Below are positions 1 through 8,595 of a stretch of 64,000 bases of DNA, one piece after another. This stretch comes from Pelomonas sp937871895 (GTDB taxonomy: Bacteria; Pseudomonadota; Gammaproteobacteria; Burkholderiales; Burkholderiaceae_C). The notes beneath the pieces were generated by a model. The model was not told the DNA's origin, ran no database searches, and worked only from the letters and a program-made list of their open reading frames with translations. A program made the position numbers and the translations under genes. The stretch lies in NCBI RefSeq assembly GCF_046348265.1, contig NZ_JAXMEO010000007.1, one strand, 5' to 3'. Positions within the stretch are counted from its first letter, which is position 1; each line of letters starts with the position of its first letter.

Positions 1-2
1 AT

Positions 3-347
3 GGCCTGCCGCCACGTGCGCTGGCCGGTGGCGGTGATGCGGTGGTGCTGAGCCTGCTGCTCCAGCCCTTGGCTGCGGCTGAACGGCGCACCCGGCTGGC
101 CCAGGCCCGCGCCTGGCTGGCGCCGCAGGGGCGGCTGCTGATGCTGGACCTGCTGGCCGACACCGCCCGGCGCGAGCAGGTGCCGGCCCTCGTCTTTGGC
201 CTTGCGGCCCGCATGATTGGTCACCCGCACGGCGTGCTCACCGAAGGCGAGCTGCGGGCCGACTGCCAGGCCGCTGGCCTGCGCGACGGCGAATGCCTGC
301 CGCTGCCCGGCGGTGCCTGCGCGCTGGTGGCCGAGCTGGCGCCTTGA
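3..347 (+). CDS. SAM-dependent methyltransferase, C-terminal fragment (5' end outside window)
   Basis: The reading frame is open from base 3 and ends at 347, so only the last 114 residues are present. They contain the block DAVVLSLLLQPL, a helix, then LAPQGRLLMLDLL. This is the usual layout of the late Rossmann strands of class I methyltransferases, where a carboxylate-containing strand is followed by a 'L.PGG.lll.D' strand. The fragment best resembles the C-terminal part of the O-methyltransferase or UbiE-like groups, but the SAM-binding glycine loop lies outside the window and the substrate cannot be told. The 144 bases after the stop hold no gene that I can recognise. Confidence 0.6.
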   Translation, partial: GLPPRALAGGGDAVVLSLLLQPLAAAERRTRLAQARAWLAPQGRLLMLDLLADTARREQVPALVFGLAARMIGHPHGVLTEGELRADCQAAGLRDGECLPLPGGACALVAELAP

Positions 348-491
348 AAGCTTCGGCGCCTGATGGACGGTACCCGCCCGGTTTTCACGTGGCCCTCCGT
401 ATCATGCGCGGCGCCGAGGAGTGGCGCTGCCGCCTCGACCTTTGTCTGCCCATGAGCCGCCCCGTGTCCCACACCCGTTCAGCGTCCGTCC

Positions 492-1493
492 ATGGCCCGC
501 ATTGACCGCCCCGCCCACGTGCTGCGCATGGTGCACCGGCCCATGGCGCTGGCCGATGTGGACGAGACCCTGGCCTTGTTGCCCGCGCAGGTGTCCGCTG
601 ACGCCGCCGAGCGCGCCGCCATTGCTGCGCAGTGGCCCGACTTGCTGCAGCTCGGGCCCGCCGTGCAAAGCGGCCTGATGGAGGACCTGGCGCGGCCGCT
701 GGGCCAGCGCATCTTGGGTTGGGGTGCGTCCATCCTGCTGTCGCCCGCCCAGGCGCAGGCCCTGCAGCTGGATGCCGAGCCCCAGGCCTTTCTCGCGCGA
801 CGCGTGTATGCCGACCTGCGCGCCGGCCGGCTCACGCTGATGGACGACCGCGAGGTGGGCCGCTGCAACGCGGCGGGCGAGCTGGTGTGCCTGGTGCTGC
901 ACTTCACCCTGCCGCACATCGACATGGCCGACCCGCAAGTGCACAAGATCGTGGCCTGCGCGCAAGAGTCCTTCCGCGTGCATCACACCGGCTTCCACTG
1001 GCAGGCCATCTACCTGGAAAACTGTGCGGCGTTCCACGACGTGCACCGCGAGAGCGGCTTCTTCCCGCGCCGCTTTGCCAACGAGGCCGCACTGGACGGC
1101 CTGCCCGATCCGCAGCGCCCTGTCTTCATGGGCCTCACGCGTGACGAAGCCCGACGGCGCCTGCCCGGCACCACCTTGCGCAACTGCTTCGAGTGCGAGC
1201 CGCCGCGCTTTCGTTTCTCGGCCCAGCAACGCAAGCTGCTGTGGCTGGCCTTGTTTGACGACGCCGACGCCGCCGCCATGCCCGCGCTCGGGGTCTCGGT
1301 GCATGGGCTCAAGAAGCTCTGGCGCGGCATCTACGAACGCGTGGAAACCGTCGAGCCCGGCTTCTTTGGCGATGACGCCGGCGACGACCTCAGTGACGGC
1401 GAAGCCCGGCGCGGCCCCGAGAAGCGCCGCCAGGTGCTGGCCTATGTGCGCCAGCGCATGGAAGAGCTGCGCCCCTGGAACCCGGCCGCATGA
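492..1493 (+). CDS. Hypothetical protein, GNAT-like N-terminus with LuxR-like helix-turn-helix (paralogue 1)
   Basis: This 333-residue protein is a paralogue of the next gene, whose start codon overlaps its stop (ATGA, 1490-1493). The N-terminus has an 'R.m...Dv...l.LLP' pattern like the first strand and helix of GNAT acetyltransferases. The segment FSAQQRKLLWLALFDD followed by SVHGLKKLWRGIYERVE aligns by eye with the GerE/LuxR DNA-binding fold, where the second part would be the recognition helix. A conserved tail (PGFFGD, then GPEKRRQVLAYVRQR and EELRPW) follows. There is no receiver or autoinducer domain and no signal peptide, so it is probably cytoplasmic. The combined architecture is inference; no experimentally known family comes to mind. 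Confidence 0.8.
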   Translation: MARIDRPAHVLRMVHRPMALADVDETLALLPAQVSADAAERAAIAAQWPDLLQLGPAVQSGLMEDLARPLGQRILGWGASILLSPAQAQALQLDAEPQAFLARRVYADLRAGRLTLMDDREVGRCNAAGELVCLVLHFTLPHIDMADPQVHKIVACAQESFRVHHTGFHWQAIYLENCAAFHDVHRESGFFPRRFANEAALDGLPDPQRPVFMGLTRDEARRRLPGTTLRNCFECEPPRFRFSAQQRKLLWLALFDDADAAAMPALGVSVHGLKKLWRGIYERVETVEPGFFGDDAGDDLSDGEARRGPEKRRQVLAYVRQRMEELRPWNPAA

Positions 1494-2482
1494 GCGCCAG
1501 CGCCCCGGGGCAAGCACGCCCCATCCCGCGCCTGCGCTGGCGCCCCACCCGCGAGGCCGACCTGCCGCAGTGCATGGCCCTGCTGCCCGCCTGGCTCGGC
1601 CTTGAGGACCGCAAGCCTGCGCTGCAGGCGCTGTGGGCCGAGCTGCTCGACGACCCCGCCATCACCACCACCGTGATGGAAGACCTGGCCCTGCCCGCGC
1701 CGCAGCGGCTGCTGGGCTGGGGCTGCAGCGTCGTCCTGCCCACCGCGCACGCCCAGGCCCTGGGCCTGCAGGGCGACCCACCGCAGCCGCCCGGCCCCTT
1801 GGTGGCGGGCCTGTACCAGCGTTGGATGGCGGGCGAGCCCCGGCCCGACCTCAAGGCCCTGGCCGAGGCCAATGGCCAGGGCCAGCTGCACCTGCTGAAT
1901 CTGCACTACGCGCAGCGGCCCGCCAACCTGGCCGACCCGCTCGCCCTGGCCGTGCTGGCCGTGGCCAACGACGCCTTCCGCTTCGCCGTGGGCGGCTGGC
2001 AACTGCAGGCCATGCACATCGAGGGCTGCGCCGCTGACGTGCCCATGTTCACGGCGGCCGGCTTCCCGCTCTGCCCCTATGCGCAGAGCGGCCCCTGGGA
2101 CAGGCTGCCCGACGAGTTGCGGCCCACACACTTCGGCATCACCCGCCGGGCCGCCCTGGCCATGCTGCCGGGCACCTCGGTGCGCCAGGCCTTCGACCAC
2201 TACCCACCGCGCTTCCGCTTCTCGCCCTCGCAGCGCCGGCTGTTGTGGCTCGCGCTGTTCGACGACAGCGACGAGGCCCTGATGGCGCGGCTGGAGGCCT
2301 CCATCCACGCGCTCAAAAAGCTCTGGCGCGGCATCTATGAGCGCATCGAGGACGTGGCCCCCGGATTCTTTGGCGACGAGCTGGAGCGGGCTGATGACGA
2401 CGGCAAACGCGGCCCCGAAAAGCGCCGCCAGGTGCTGGCCTATGTGCGCCAGCGGCCCGAGGAACTGCGCCCCTGGGCCTGA
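1490..2482 (+). CDS. Hypothetical protein, GNAT-like N-terminus with LuxR-like helix-turn-helix (paralogue 2)
   Basis: This 330-residue protein is the second copy of a tandem duplication and is translationally coupled to the first copy. The last 110 residues are the best conserved between the copies: RFRFSPSQRRLLWLALFDD, then SIHALKKLWRGIYERIE, PGFFGD and GPEKRRQVLAYVRQR. The N-terminus reads RWRPTREADLPQCMALLP, a good match to the opening of GNAT acetyltransferases, and a later MFTAAGFPLCPYA resembles the closing strand of that fold. The halves have diverged far enough that the duplication is old. A role as a paired DNA-binding sensor is possible but unproven. Confidence 0.8.
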   Translation: MSASAPGQARPIPRLRWRPTREADLPQCMALLPAWLGLEDRKPALQALWAELLDDPAITTTVMEDLALPAPQRLLGWGCSVVLPTAHAQALGLQGDPPQPPGPLVAGLYQRWMAGEPRPDLKALAEANGQGQLHLLNLHYAQRPANLADPLALAVLAVANDAFRFAVGGWQLQAMHIEGCAADVPMFTAAGFPLCPYAQSGPWDRLPDELRPTHFGITRRAALAMLPGTSVRQAFDHYPPRFRFSPSQRRLLWLALFDDSDEALMARLEASIHALKKLWRGIYERIEDVAPGFFGDELERADDDGKRGPEKRRQVLAYVRQRPEELRPWA

Positions 2483-2495
2483 GTCCTCAAGCCCC

Positions 2496-2957
2496 TCAGC
2501 TGCGCTGCAGGTTGCGCACCAGCCCATCGCAAGCTGCTTCGACGAGGTCCAGCACCTGTTCAAACGCGGCGGCGCCGTCGTAGTACGGGTCCGGCACGAT
2601 GTGTGAGTCGGCCTCGGGGGCGAAATCCATCAGCAGCTTCAGCCGCTCGCGGTGCTCGGGCGGGCAGATGCGGCGCGCCTCGCGCAGGTTGCCGTCATCC
2701 ATGCCGAGCACGAGGTCGAAGTGCTCGAAGTCCGCTGCGGTGAGCTTGCGGGCGCGCAAGGCGCTGAGGTCATAGCCGCGCTTGGCGGCGTGGGCCTGGC
2801 TGCGTTCGTCGGGCGGGTCACCCACGTGGTAGCCGTGGGTGCCGGCGGAGTCGACCTCGATGTGGTCGAGCCGCGCGGCTTTGAGCTTGGCGCGCATCAC
2901 GGCCTCGGCCGTCGGGCTGCGGCAGATGTTGCCCATGCAGAAGAAGAGGATGCGCAT
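2496..2957 (-). CDS. Low-molecular-weight protein-tyrosine phosphatase
   Basis: The 153-residue protein starts MRILFFCMGNICRSPTAE, which holds the complete C-X5-R-S phosphate-binding loop near the N-terminus. Near the C-terminus, VPDPYYDG carries the aspartate that acts as general acid in this family. Length and motifs match cytoplasmic LMW-PTPs, which remove phosphate from tyrosine and in bacteria often act on exopolysaccharide tyrosine kinases. No such kinase is in the window. The start at 2957 overlaps the stop of the upstream xyloglucanase gene (ATGA), so the two are probably cotranscribed, an odd pairing of a cytoplasmic phosphatase with a secreted glycosidase. A longer upstream start is possible but lies inside the glycosidase. 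Confidence 0.93.
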   Translation of the reverse strand: MRILFFCMGNICRSPTAEAVMRAKLKAARLDHIEVDSAGTHGYHVGDPPDERSQAHAAKRGYDLSALRARKLTAADFEHFDLVLGMDDGNLREARRICPPEHRERLKLLMDFAPEADSHIVPDPYYDGAAAFEQVLDLVEAACDGLVRNLQRS

Positions 2958-5269
2958 CACTTGGCCTTGACGACTTGGGTGACAGGGTCGCCATAGACGA
3001 TGCCGCGCCCGTGGGTGCCCACGTAAACGCGGCCAAAGGTCTTGGGGTCGCCGCTGACGTGCAGCACCAGGCCCCACTGGTGGGCGTCGTCGTTGATGCG
3101 GCGCCAGGTCTGGCCGCCGTCGATGGATTGGAAGAGGCCGTGTTGGCCTGCCACCGTGCCCATCAGGTAGACGGCCGGCTCCTTGCGGCCGGAGGCGGCG
3201 CGACCGAAGCCGAAGGCGTGGATCTCAGTGACGCCGGGCATGCGCTTGAAGGACTTGCCGTCTGCCGCACGGTAGAGGCCGTGGAAGGCCGCGACCCACA
3301 GGTCGCCCTCGCGGCCGGGGGTGGCGTAGAGGCGGTCTTGCCCGCCGCGGTCGTCACCCCGGCCGGAAGCGTTGTGGCTGCCGCTGCCGGGGCGCGCGAC
3401 GGTGCCGTCGGGCAGGGCCAAGGGGCGGGCCTGGAAGGTCTTGCCGCCGTCCATGCTTGTGAACAGCTGGTCGTCGAACAGCGCCATCGCGTGGAAGCGA
3501 TGCGGGTTGACGCGGTCGGCCACGACGCGGGTGCCCTTGGGCAGCGAGGCGATGGGCGTCCAGCTGGCACCTTGGTCAGTGGTCAGCTGGGGCACGCCCC
3601 ACTCACGGCCCGCCTTGGGTGTCCAGATCCACGCCTTGCCGTCCGCCGAGACAGCGAGGTAGCCCTCGTTGGCCTTGGGGTCGGGCACGGTGGCGGGCTC
3701 TTGCCAGGTGGTGCCGCCGTCGAGCGAGTAGCCGATGTGCTTGCCGCCGTTGCGGCCATGGCCCATGCGGACCATCACGTTCGGCGCGAGTTCCGCCCCG
3801 GTCACGTCGTGCGTGTTGCCGAGGAAGGGCGGCTTGGGGTTGCCGGGGGCGGGCTTGTCGAGGTCCGTGTGCACGAAGCCCGAGTAGTCGCCAATCGCAC
3901 TCACCAGTGGCACGCCTTGGGTCGGGCTGTAGAGCGCGAGCGCCACGGTCTCCTCGATGCCGCGCGCCTTCATGCGCCAGCGCGTGGGCTGGCCCCGGTC
4001 GGCGGCGGTGAGGTTGTCGGTCTCCCAGAGGCCGTAGCCGATGGTGACGAGGGCGTTGTCGGGGTTGTGGGGGTTGATCTGCAGGTCGTGCAGCCAGTGC
4101 AGGCCGGTGTCGGCCACGTAAGGAGCATCGATGGGGTCGAACACGGCGCTGGCGCTGCCCGCGTGCACGAGGTTGCGCCAGGTGGCGCCGCCATCGAGGC
4201 TGCGGAACATGTCCTCGCCGCCCGGGCGGCCGAGGCTGCTGACGACGAGGTGCCGGGGCTGCTTGGCATCGACGCTGATGCCGGCATAGCCTGACGCTGT
4301 GCGTGCCAACTCGGGCTCGGGGGTGATGTCGGTCCAGGCGCCGGTGTGGGTGTCGAAGCGCCAGACCGCGCCGCCGGTCTGCTTGTGCGGGCCGGGCTCG
4401 CTGGCGTAGGCGATGTAGAGCTGGCCGTCTGCTGCCAGCGCGGCACGCAGCGGGCGATGCTCGGTGGGGCTGCTGGGCACGGGCGCCCAGGTGGCACCAG
4501 CGTCCTGGCTGCGCCACAGACTGGGCCGGGTTTTGGTGGCGATGCCGACGTAGATGGTTTGGGTGGGCTGGCCCTTCACACCACCGCGTTGGTCGAAGAG
4601 CACGAACACGGGCGTACTGCGCCCATCGCTGCCGCCCCAGCTTGGCGGCGGGCCGTCGATGGGGAGGCGCTGCCAGGCGCTGTCGGGGAAGCTGTTCACG
4701 CGCTGGAAGCTGGCGCCGTGGTCGCTGCTGCGCCAGAGGCCGTCGTTGCGGCTGCCGATGAAGAGCACGCGGCCGTCCAGCGGGTCCACCGCCAAGCGCT
4801 CGCCATTGCCCCGCCCGCCCTCGTTGCCACCGAGCTTGAAGGGCAGCGGCGTGCGCTCGAAGCTGCGGCCCCGGTCGCGCGAGCGCAGCAGGGCGCCGTT
4901 GGGCACTGAGGGCACGGTGTAGGTGCCGGTTGCCAAGTAGATGCGGTCGGGGTCGCTCGGGTCGATGGCCAGGCTCTCCACCCCCATCAGGTTCACGTCT
5001 GCGAGCGGCAGCCAATCCAGCAGCGGCTGCCACGCGGCGTCGCCGCTGTCACGGCGGTAGGCGCCGCCCATGTCCGTGCGCGAGTAGACGAGGCCGGGCA
5101 CGGTGGGGTGGAAGGCAAAGCCATCCACAAACCCGCCGCCGACGATGGCGACGTTGCGCCAGGTGTAGGGGGTGGAGGGCGCCTTGGTGGGCGGCGCGGC
5201 GTGGGCGGTGGGGAGCAGCGTGGCCATGGCGAGAGACAGCGCGGCCAGCAGGCGGGAGGTGTGGGTCAT
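2957..5269 (-). CDS. Secreted xyloglucanase-like glycoside hydrolase, family GH74
   Basis: The 770-residue product has a signal peptide (MTHTSRLLAALSLAMATLLP, cleavage near TAHA-A). The mature N-terminus contains VAIVGGGFVDGFAFHPT and YSRTDMGGAYRRD, the hallmark opening of GH74 enzymes, with the catalytic aspartate in RTDMGG. The second catalytic aspartate is likely that of SAIGDYSGFVHTD in the second beta-propeller. Repeated SxDGGxTW and SxDHGxSF segments are the Asp-box turns of seven-bladed propellers. GH74 enzymes cut the beta-1,4-glucan backbone of xyloglucan, either internally or from reducing ends, and the sequence alone does not separate these modes. No carbohydrate-binding module is visible. 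The start at 5269 is chosen because it gives a clean signal peptide; a start at 5302 would add 11 residues. Confidence 0.9.
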   Translation of the reverse strand: MTHTSRLLAALSLAMATLLPTAHAAPPTKAPSTPYTWRNVAIVGGGFVDGFAFHPTVPGLVYSRTDMGGAYRRDSGDAAWQPLLDWLPLADVNLMGVESLAIDPSDPDRIYLATGTYTVPSVPNGALLRSRDRGRSFERTPLPFKLGGNEGGRGNGERLAVDPLDGRVLFIGSRNDGLWRSSDHGASFQRVNSFPDSAWQRLPIDGPPPSWGGSDGRSTPVFVLFDQRGGVKGQPTQTIYVGIATKTRPSLWRSQDAGATWAPVPSSPTEHRPLRAALAADGQLYIAYASEPGPHKQTGGAVWRFDTHTGAWTDITPEPELARTASGYAGISVDAKQPRHLVVSSLGRPGGEDMFRSLDGGATWRNLVHAGSASAVFDPIDAPYVADTGLHWLHDLQINPHNPDNALVTIGYGLWETDNLTAADRGQPTRWRMKARGIEETVALALYSPTQGVPLVSAIGDYSGFVHTDLDKPAPGNPKPPFLGNTHDVTGAELAPNVMVRMGHGRNGGKHIGYSLDGGTTWQEPATVPDPKANEGYLAVSADGKAWIWTPKAGREWGVPQLTTDQGASWTPIASLPKGTRVVADRVNPHRFHAMALFDDQLFTSMDGGKTFQARPLALPDGTVARPGSGSHNASGRGDDRGGQDRLYATPGREGDLWVAAFHGLYRAADGKSFKRMPGVTEIHAFGFGRAASGRKEPAVYLMGTVAGQHGLFQSIDGGQTWRRINDDAHQWGLVLHVSGDPKTFGRVYVGTHGRGIVYGDPVTQVVKAK

Positions 5270-5324
5270 GGACTGCAAGTCAGCACGTGCGCCGTGCCGC
5301 AAAGGCCAGTGGAGGCGGGATCTT

Positions 5325-5343
5325 AGGGACGCGAAATGTCCCT
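5325..5343. repeat. Short inverted repeat upstream of the GH74 gene
   Basis: AGGGAC (5325-5330) and GTCCCT (5338-5343) form a perfect 6-bp inverted repeat with a 7-base spacer, 56 bases upstream of the xyloglucanase start. It could be a regulator binding site or a small hairpin. Nothing more can be said from one copy. Confidence 0.3.
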
Positions 5344-5418
5344 GGTGGCTGGCATGTCAAAAGCGCATAGCTGATTGCAAATTGGGCAAGGAGTGCCGGG
5401 CGGTTTTGCAAAGGCCCA

Positions 5419-5622
5419 CCCGGGCAGGCCATAGCGCTCGGGTGAGGCGGTCGCTGCGCGACTGCCCTTGCGATGCTCGCAGCCCGGGGCCGCGCCGAAC
5501 TCGCGCCGCTACGCTCTGCTCGGACAGGCGGCGCGAATCAGAGGTCGAGGTGCTGCTTGCGCGCACGCCCCGGGCTGCTGTGCTTCTCGGCGCCTCACAA
5601 GTCGCGCCATGGCCTGCCCGGG
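5419..5622. repeat. Nested inverted-repeat element, about 204 bp, in a gene-free stretch
   Basis: The ends are a perfect 14-bp inverted repeat, CCCGGGCAGGCCAT at 5419-5432 and its complement at 5609-5622. Inside are GTGAGGCG at 5442-5449 with CGCCTCAC at 5591-5598, and GCAGCCCGGGGC at 5479-5490 with its perfect 12-bp complement at 5567-5578. The whole could fold into one long imperfect hairpin. It carries no recognisable gene, so it looks like a MITE-like or palindromic interspersed element. The flanking gene-free bases (5270-5418 and 5623-5782) show nothing I can name beyond the short repeat at 5325-5343. Confidence 0.6.
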
Positions 5623-5782
5623 CGGACCTTTGCGGGCACGAGCGGGCTTGGGCAACGAGCGACTTCGAGCAGCCACGCAGGTCGGGTCGATTGACCCGCG
5701 CACATCGTTGACCTGAACGTCCACGCTCCGCCTCGTGAACAATGCGGCCGGCCTGCCGAAGGCGCAATGAGGACCACACACG

Positions 5783-6178
5783 ATGCCCAACCATGACTAC
5801 CTGCTGCTTTCCCGCGGACAGTGGGACGCAAGCGCGGACAAAGATGCCGTGCAGGACGCGATTGATCGCTTCTACGACTGATACGCGCTGGGCCTGGCAG
5901 AAGGCTGGCTCAAGCCCGGCAGCCGGCTGGAGCACCGGGGCAAGCTCGTCTCGCTCGGCGGCATCACCGATGGCCCTTTTGCCGAGGCCAAGGAGCTGGT
6001 CGGCGGCTATTGGTTCATCGTGGCGAGTTCGCTGGAAGCAGCTGCGGCCATCGCGGCGCAGAACCCGTGTTTGAAGTTCGGGCTCAGCTACGAGATCCGG
6101 CCGTTGGAGGCCGAGCGGGCCAATGTGCGGGTCGAGTCCAACGAGACACCGTCTGGTTGGCAAGCGGGCGAGGCCTGA
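5783..6178 (+). pseudogene. YCII-related (DGPF) domain protein, interrupted by an in-frame TGA
   Basis: Reading from ATG at 5783 gives MPNHDYLLLSRGQWDAS, then a TGA at 5879-5881 (codon 33), then YALGLAEGWLKPGSRLEHRG, then GGITDGPFAEAKELVGGYW and FIVASSLEAAAAIAAQNP, ending at 6178. The parts match the YCII/DGPF family (PF03795) in order, including the name-giving DGPFAEAKE motif. Family members usually have a Trp-Tyr pair after the first helix, so the TGA most likely replaced TGG. No frameshift is needed and the rest of the frame is intact, so this is a young pseudogene or a sequencing error. These small proteins are often encoded beside ECF sigma factors, but none is present here. Confidence 0.8.
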
Positions 6179-6190
6179 AGCGGACCCGTT

Positions 6191-8458
6191 TCAGAACCTC
6201 ATATCCGCCCTCAGGTTCACCACCCTGAAGGTCTTGTTCCGTGACCAGCTCTCGGTCAGCACCTCGTGGCCCGTCACGCTGCTGGTGCTCACGCCTTCGG
6301 AGCGTGACTCGGCGTCCTGCGGCAGCAGGTTGGCAAAGGACAGGCGCCAGTTGATGCCGTCGCGCACGGCGCCGCTGGCCCAGGAGAGATAAGCGTCGAA
6401 CTGGCGGCGCGCGGTCTCTTGGCGGCGCAGGGTTTCGGTCTGCTGCACGGCGGTGGCGGGCACGAAGTTGAAGTTGAAGCCGCTGCCGAAGTTCTGGCCC
6501 AGGGCCTTCCAGCGGTGGTCGAGGCCGAAGTTGAGGCTGCCGCGGGGTTGCTGGTCGAGGCGGTTGTTGCTGCCCGTGATGCCGCGCACGCTGCTGGTGA
6601 AGACGGCGACGTTGGCGCGCAGCAGCATCAGTTGCAGCTCGGGCGGGGCGTCGTCCCAGAGTTCGTCGAGCCGCGCCTTGACCTCGAACTCCAGGCCCAT
6701 GGTGCGCGCGCCCTGCATGTTGCGCGGGCGGCTGACCCAGCGCGGAGCGCTGTCCCAAGGCACGGTCTCGAGCAGCACCTGGTTGCGGATCAGGCTTTGG
6801 ATGTCGCGCACGAAGGCGGTGCCCGAGACGATGCCGCCAGTGGGCATCCAGTGCTCGAGGCTGAGGTCGATGCCGGTGGCGAGCTCGGGCTTGAGATCGG
6901 GGTTGCCGGCGCGGTCGGCATAGGTCTGGTAGTTGGGGCCTTCGGGATACGTGGCGTTGATGCTCGGACGGGCGATCAGGTCGTTGAGGTTGGGCGGGCG
7001 GTAGCTGCGGGTGAGGCTGAGGCGCACCTGGTCCTTGGGGTAGGCCTCGGGCTTCCAGAGCAGGTGGAAGAGCGGCGAGGTGACGCGCGAGGTGTTGCGC
7101 GTCTCAGGCAGGGCGCCGGCGGCGTCGGCGCGGGTCTCGATCTGCTCGTAGCGGATGCCGGCGTAGACGGACCACTGCTTGCTGGGGCTCCATTCGTCCT
7201 GCGTGTAGGTGGCGAAGCGCTGGTTGCTGGAGGCCAGCAGGTTGCCGAACTTGACGAGGCCGGGCAGCGGCAGGCCGTTGACGAGGGTGTCGCGGACCTG
7301 CGTGCGCACGCTGCGCTCGCTCTCGACGCCGGTGACCCACTGGTGCTCTTGCGCGGTCTTGAGGCTCCACTTGCCGCCGAGGCTGGTCTGGTCTTCTGCG
7401 GCGGTGTTGTGGTCGTCCTGCAGGCGCTGCGTGAAGAGGCCGGCATAGGTCTGCTGGTCGTTGCGGTGGCTGTTGTTCGTGGTCTTGAAGCGGCCGCGCG
7501 CCAGGCGCAGGTCCCAGGTCTCGCCGGGCTGGGGCCGGTAGTTGGCCGAGATGTTGAGGCGCAGGTTGTGCATGCGGCCGTCGCTCTCGCCGTGGTTGTC
7601 GCGGAAGCGGGTGCCCTCGGCATTGGTCTGGCTGCTGCCCTGGTTTTGCGAGAGGGCAAAGAAGGGCGCGAGGTTGAGGCTGAGGGTGTCGCTCAGCTTC
7701 CAGCGCAGGCGGGCGTTGCCGTTGAGGTTGGCGCTGCGGCCTTGGCTCGTGCCGACTTGGGTGGTCTGCTCGATGAGTTGGCCGGTGTCGACGTCGGTGA
7801 TGCGGGTGCCGGAGTCGATGTTGTTGAAGCGTCGGCGCAGGCCGCCGTTGATCGACACGGCGCCGATGGGCTCGTTGCCGAGCTTGAGGTTGCGCGTCCA
7901 GCTGAAGTCGGCCTGCGGCTCGCGGCGGTCCATGCCGGCGCTGACGCGCACTTCATGGTCGGACTTCTGCAGCGGCTCGCGCAGGATGATGTTGATGGTG
8001 CCGCCCACCGCGCGGGCGCCGGTCTCGGCGGTGGGGGCGCGGTAGATCTCGATGCGCTCCACCTGGTCAGGCGGCAGGTCCTCCACCGCAAAGCCGGCGG
8101 GGGCGCGTTCGCCGTCCACCAGGATCTGCGTGAAGCCGCTGCCTAGGCCGCGCATGCGGATGTCACCGCCCCGACCCGGCCGGCCGCCAATCGTGACGCC
8201 CGGCAGGCGGCGCAACACGTCCCCGAGCACGGTGTCGCCGAGCCGGTCCAGCTCCTCGCGGTCGATGACGATCTTGCTGGCCGTGCTGAGCCGGCGACGG
8301 CTGTTGGCCGTGGGGCCACCGCTCACCTCGACGCGGTCGAGGCGGTTCAAGGGGGCACTGGCGGCGGCCGCCGGAGGCGGAGCGGTGGTGCTGGGCTGCG
8401 CGAACGCCAGCCGCATGAGCGCCGCGAGCAGGCAGGCAACAAGGAGGGGGCGGCGCAT
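6191..8458 (-). CDS. TonB-dependent outer-membrane receptor
   Basis: The 755-residue protein has a signal peptide ending near AFA-Q (about residue 20) and a proline/alanine-rich spacer. A plug domain follows (about residues 40-170) with the segments LGDVLRRLPGVTIGG, IRMRGLGSGFTQILVDG, and VERIEIYRAPTAE followed by GGTINIILRE. The remaining 580 residues are beta-barrel sequence ending in the aromatic terminal residue of NLRADMRF, the signature recognised by the BAM complex. Such receptors import siderophores, cobalamin, nickel or oligosaccharides, and the substrate cannot be told from sequence. Proximity to a GH74 gene allows a role in xyloglucan oligosaccharide uptake, but the genes are separated by a repeat element and a pseudogene, so this is only a hypothesis. 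The start at 8458 gives the best signal peptide. Confidence 0.93.
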   Translation of the reverse strand: MRRPLLVACLLAALMRLAFAQPSTTAPPPAAAASAPLNRLDRVEVSGGPTANSRRRLSTASKIVIDREELDRLGDTVLGDVLRRLPGVTIGGRPGRGGDIRMRGLGSGFTQILVDGERAPAGFAVEDLPPDQVERIEIYRAPTAETGARAVGGTINIILREPLQKSDHEVRVSAGMDRREPQADFSWTRNLKLGNEPIGAVSINGGLRRRFNNIDSGTRITDVDTGQLIEQTTQVGTSQGRSANLNGNARLRWKLSDTLSLNLAPFFALSQNQGSSQTNAEGTRFRDNHGESDGRMHNLRLNISANYRPQPGETWDLRLARGRFKTTNNSHRNDQQTYAGLFTQRLQDDHNTAAEDQTSLGGKWSLKTAQEHQWVTGVESERSVRTQVRDTLVNGLPLPGLVKFGNLLASSNQRFATYTQDEWSPSKQWSVYAGIRYEQIETRADAAGALPETRNTSRVTSPLFHLLWKPEAYPKDQVRLSLTRSYRPPNLNDLIARPSINATYPEGPNYQTYADRAGNPDLKPELATGIDLSLEHWMPTGGIVSGTAFVRDIQSLIRNQVLLETVPWDSAPRWVSRPRNMQGARTMGLEFEVKARLDELWDDAPPELQLMLLRANVAVFTSSVRGITGSNNRLDQQPRGSLNFGLDHRWKALGQNFGSGFNFNFVPATAVQQTETLRRQETARRQFDAYLSWASGAVRDGINWRLSFANLLPQDAESRSEGVSTSSVTGHEVLTESWSRNKTFRVVNLRADMRF

Positions 8459-8595
8459 GGCCGCGATTCTCAAGGCCGCGCCTGCGCCGGCACGCCTCAA
8501 ACGCTCACACGCGTGATCAGATAGGCCCGGAGAAGCTCATCTTTGCCGAGGGTTTGCGATGCTTCGCAAACCACTCGGCCAACGAGGCTGTGCGC

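Noticed and set aside
402..2563. Long minus-strand frames opposite the tandem paralogues.
   Set aside because: The paralogues are supported by mutual conservation and an ATGA overlap; the antisense frames have no conserved pattern.
5357..6163. A 268-codon minus-strand frame opposite the YCII pseudogene and the inverted-repeat element.
   Set aside because: The opposite strand carries recognisable YCII sequence and the frame itself has no known motif.
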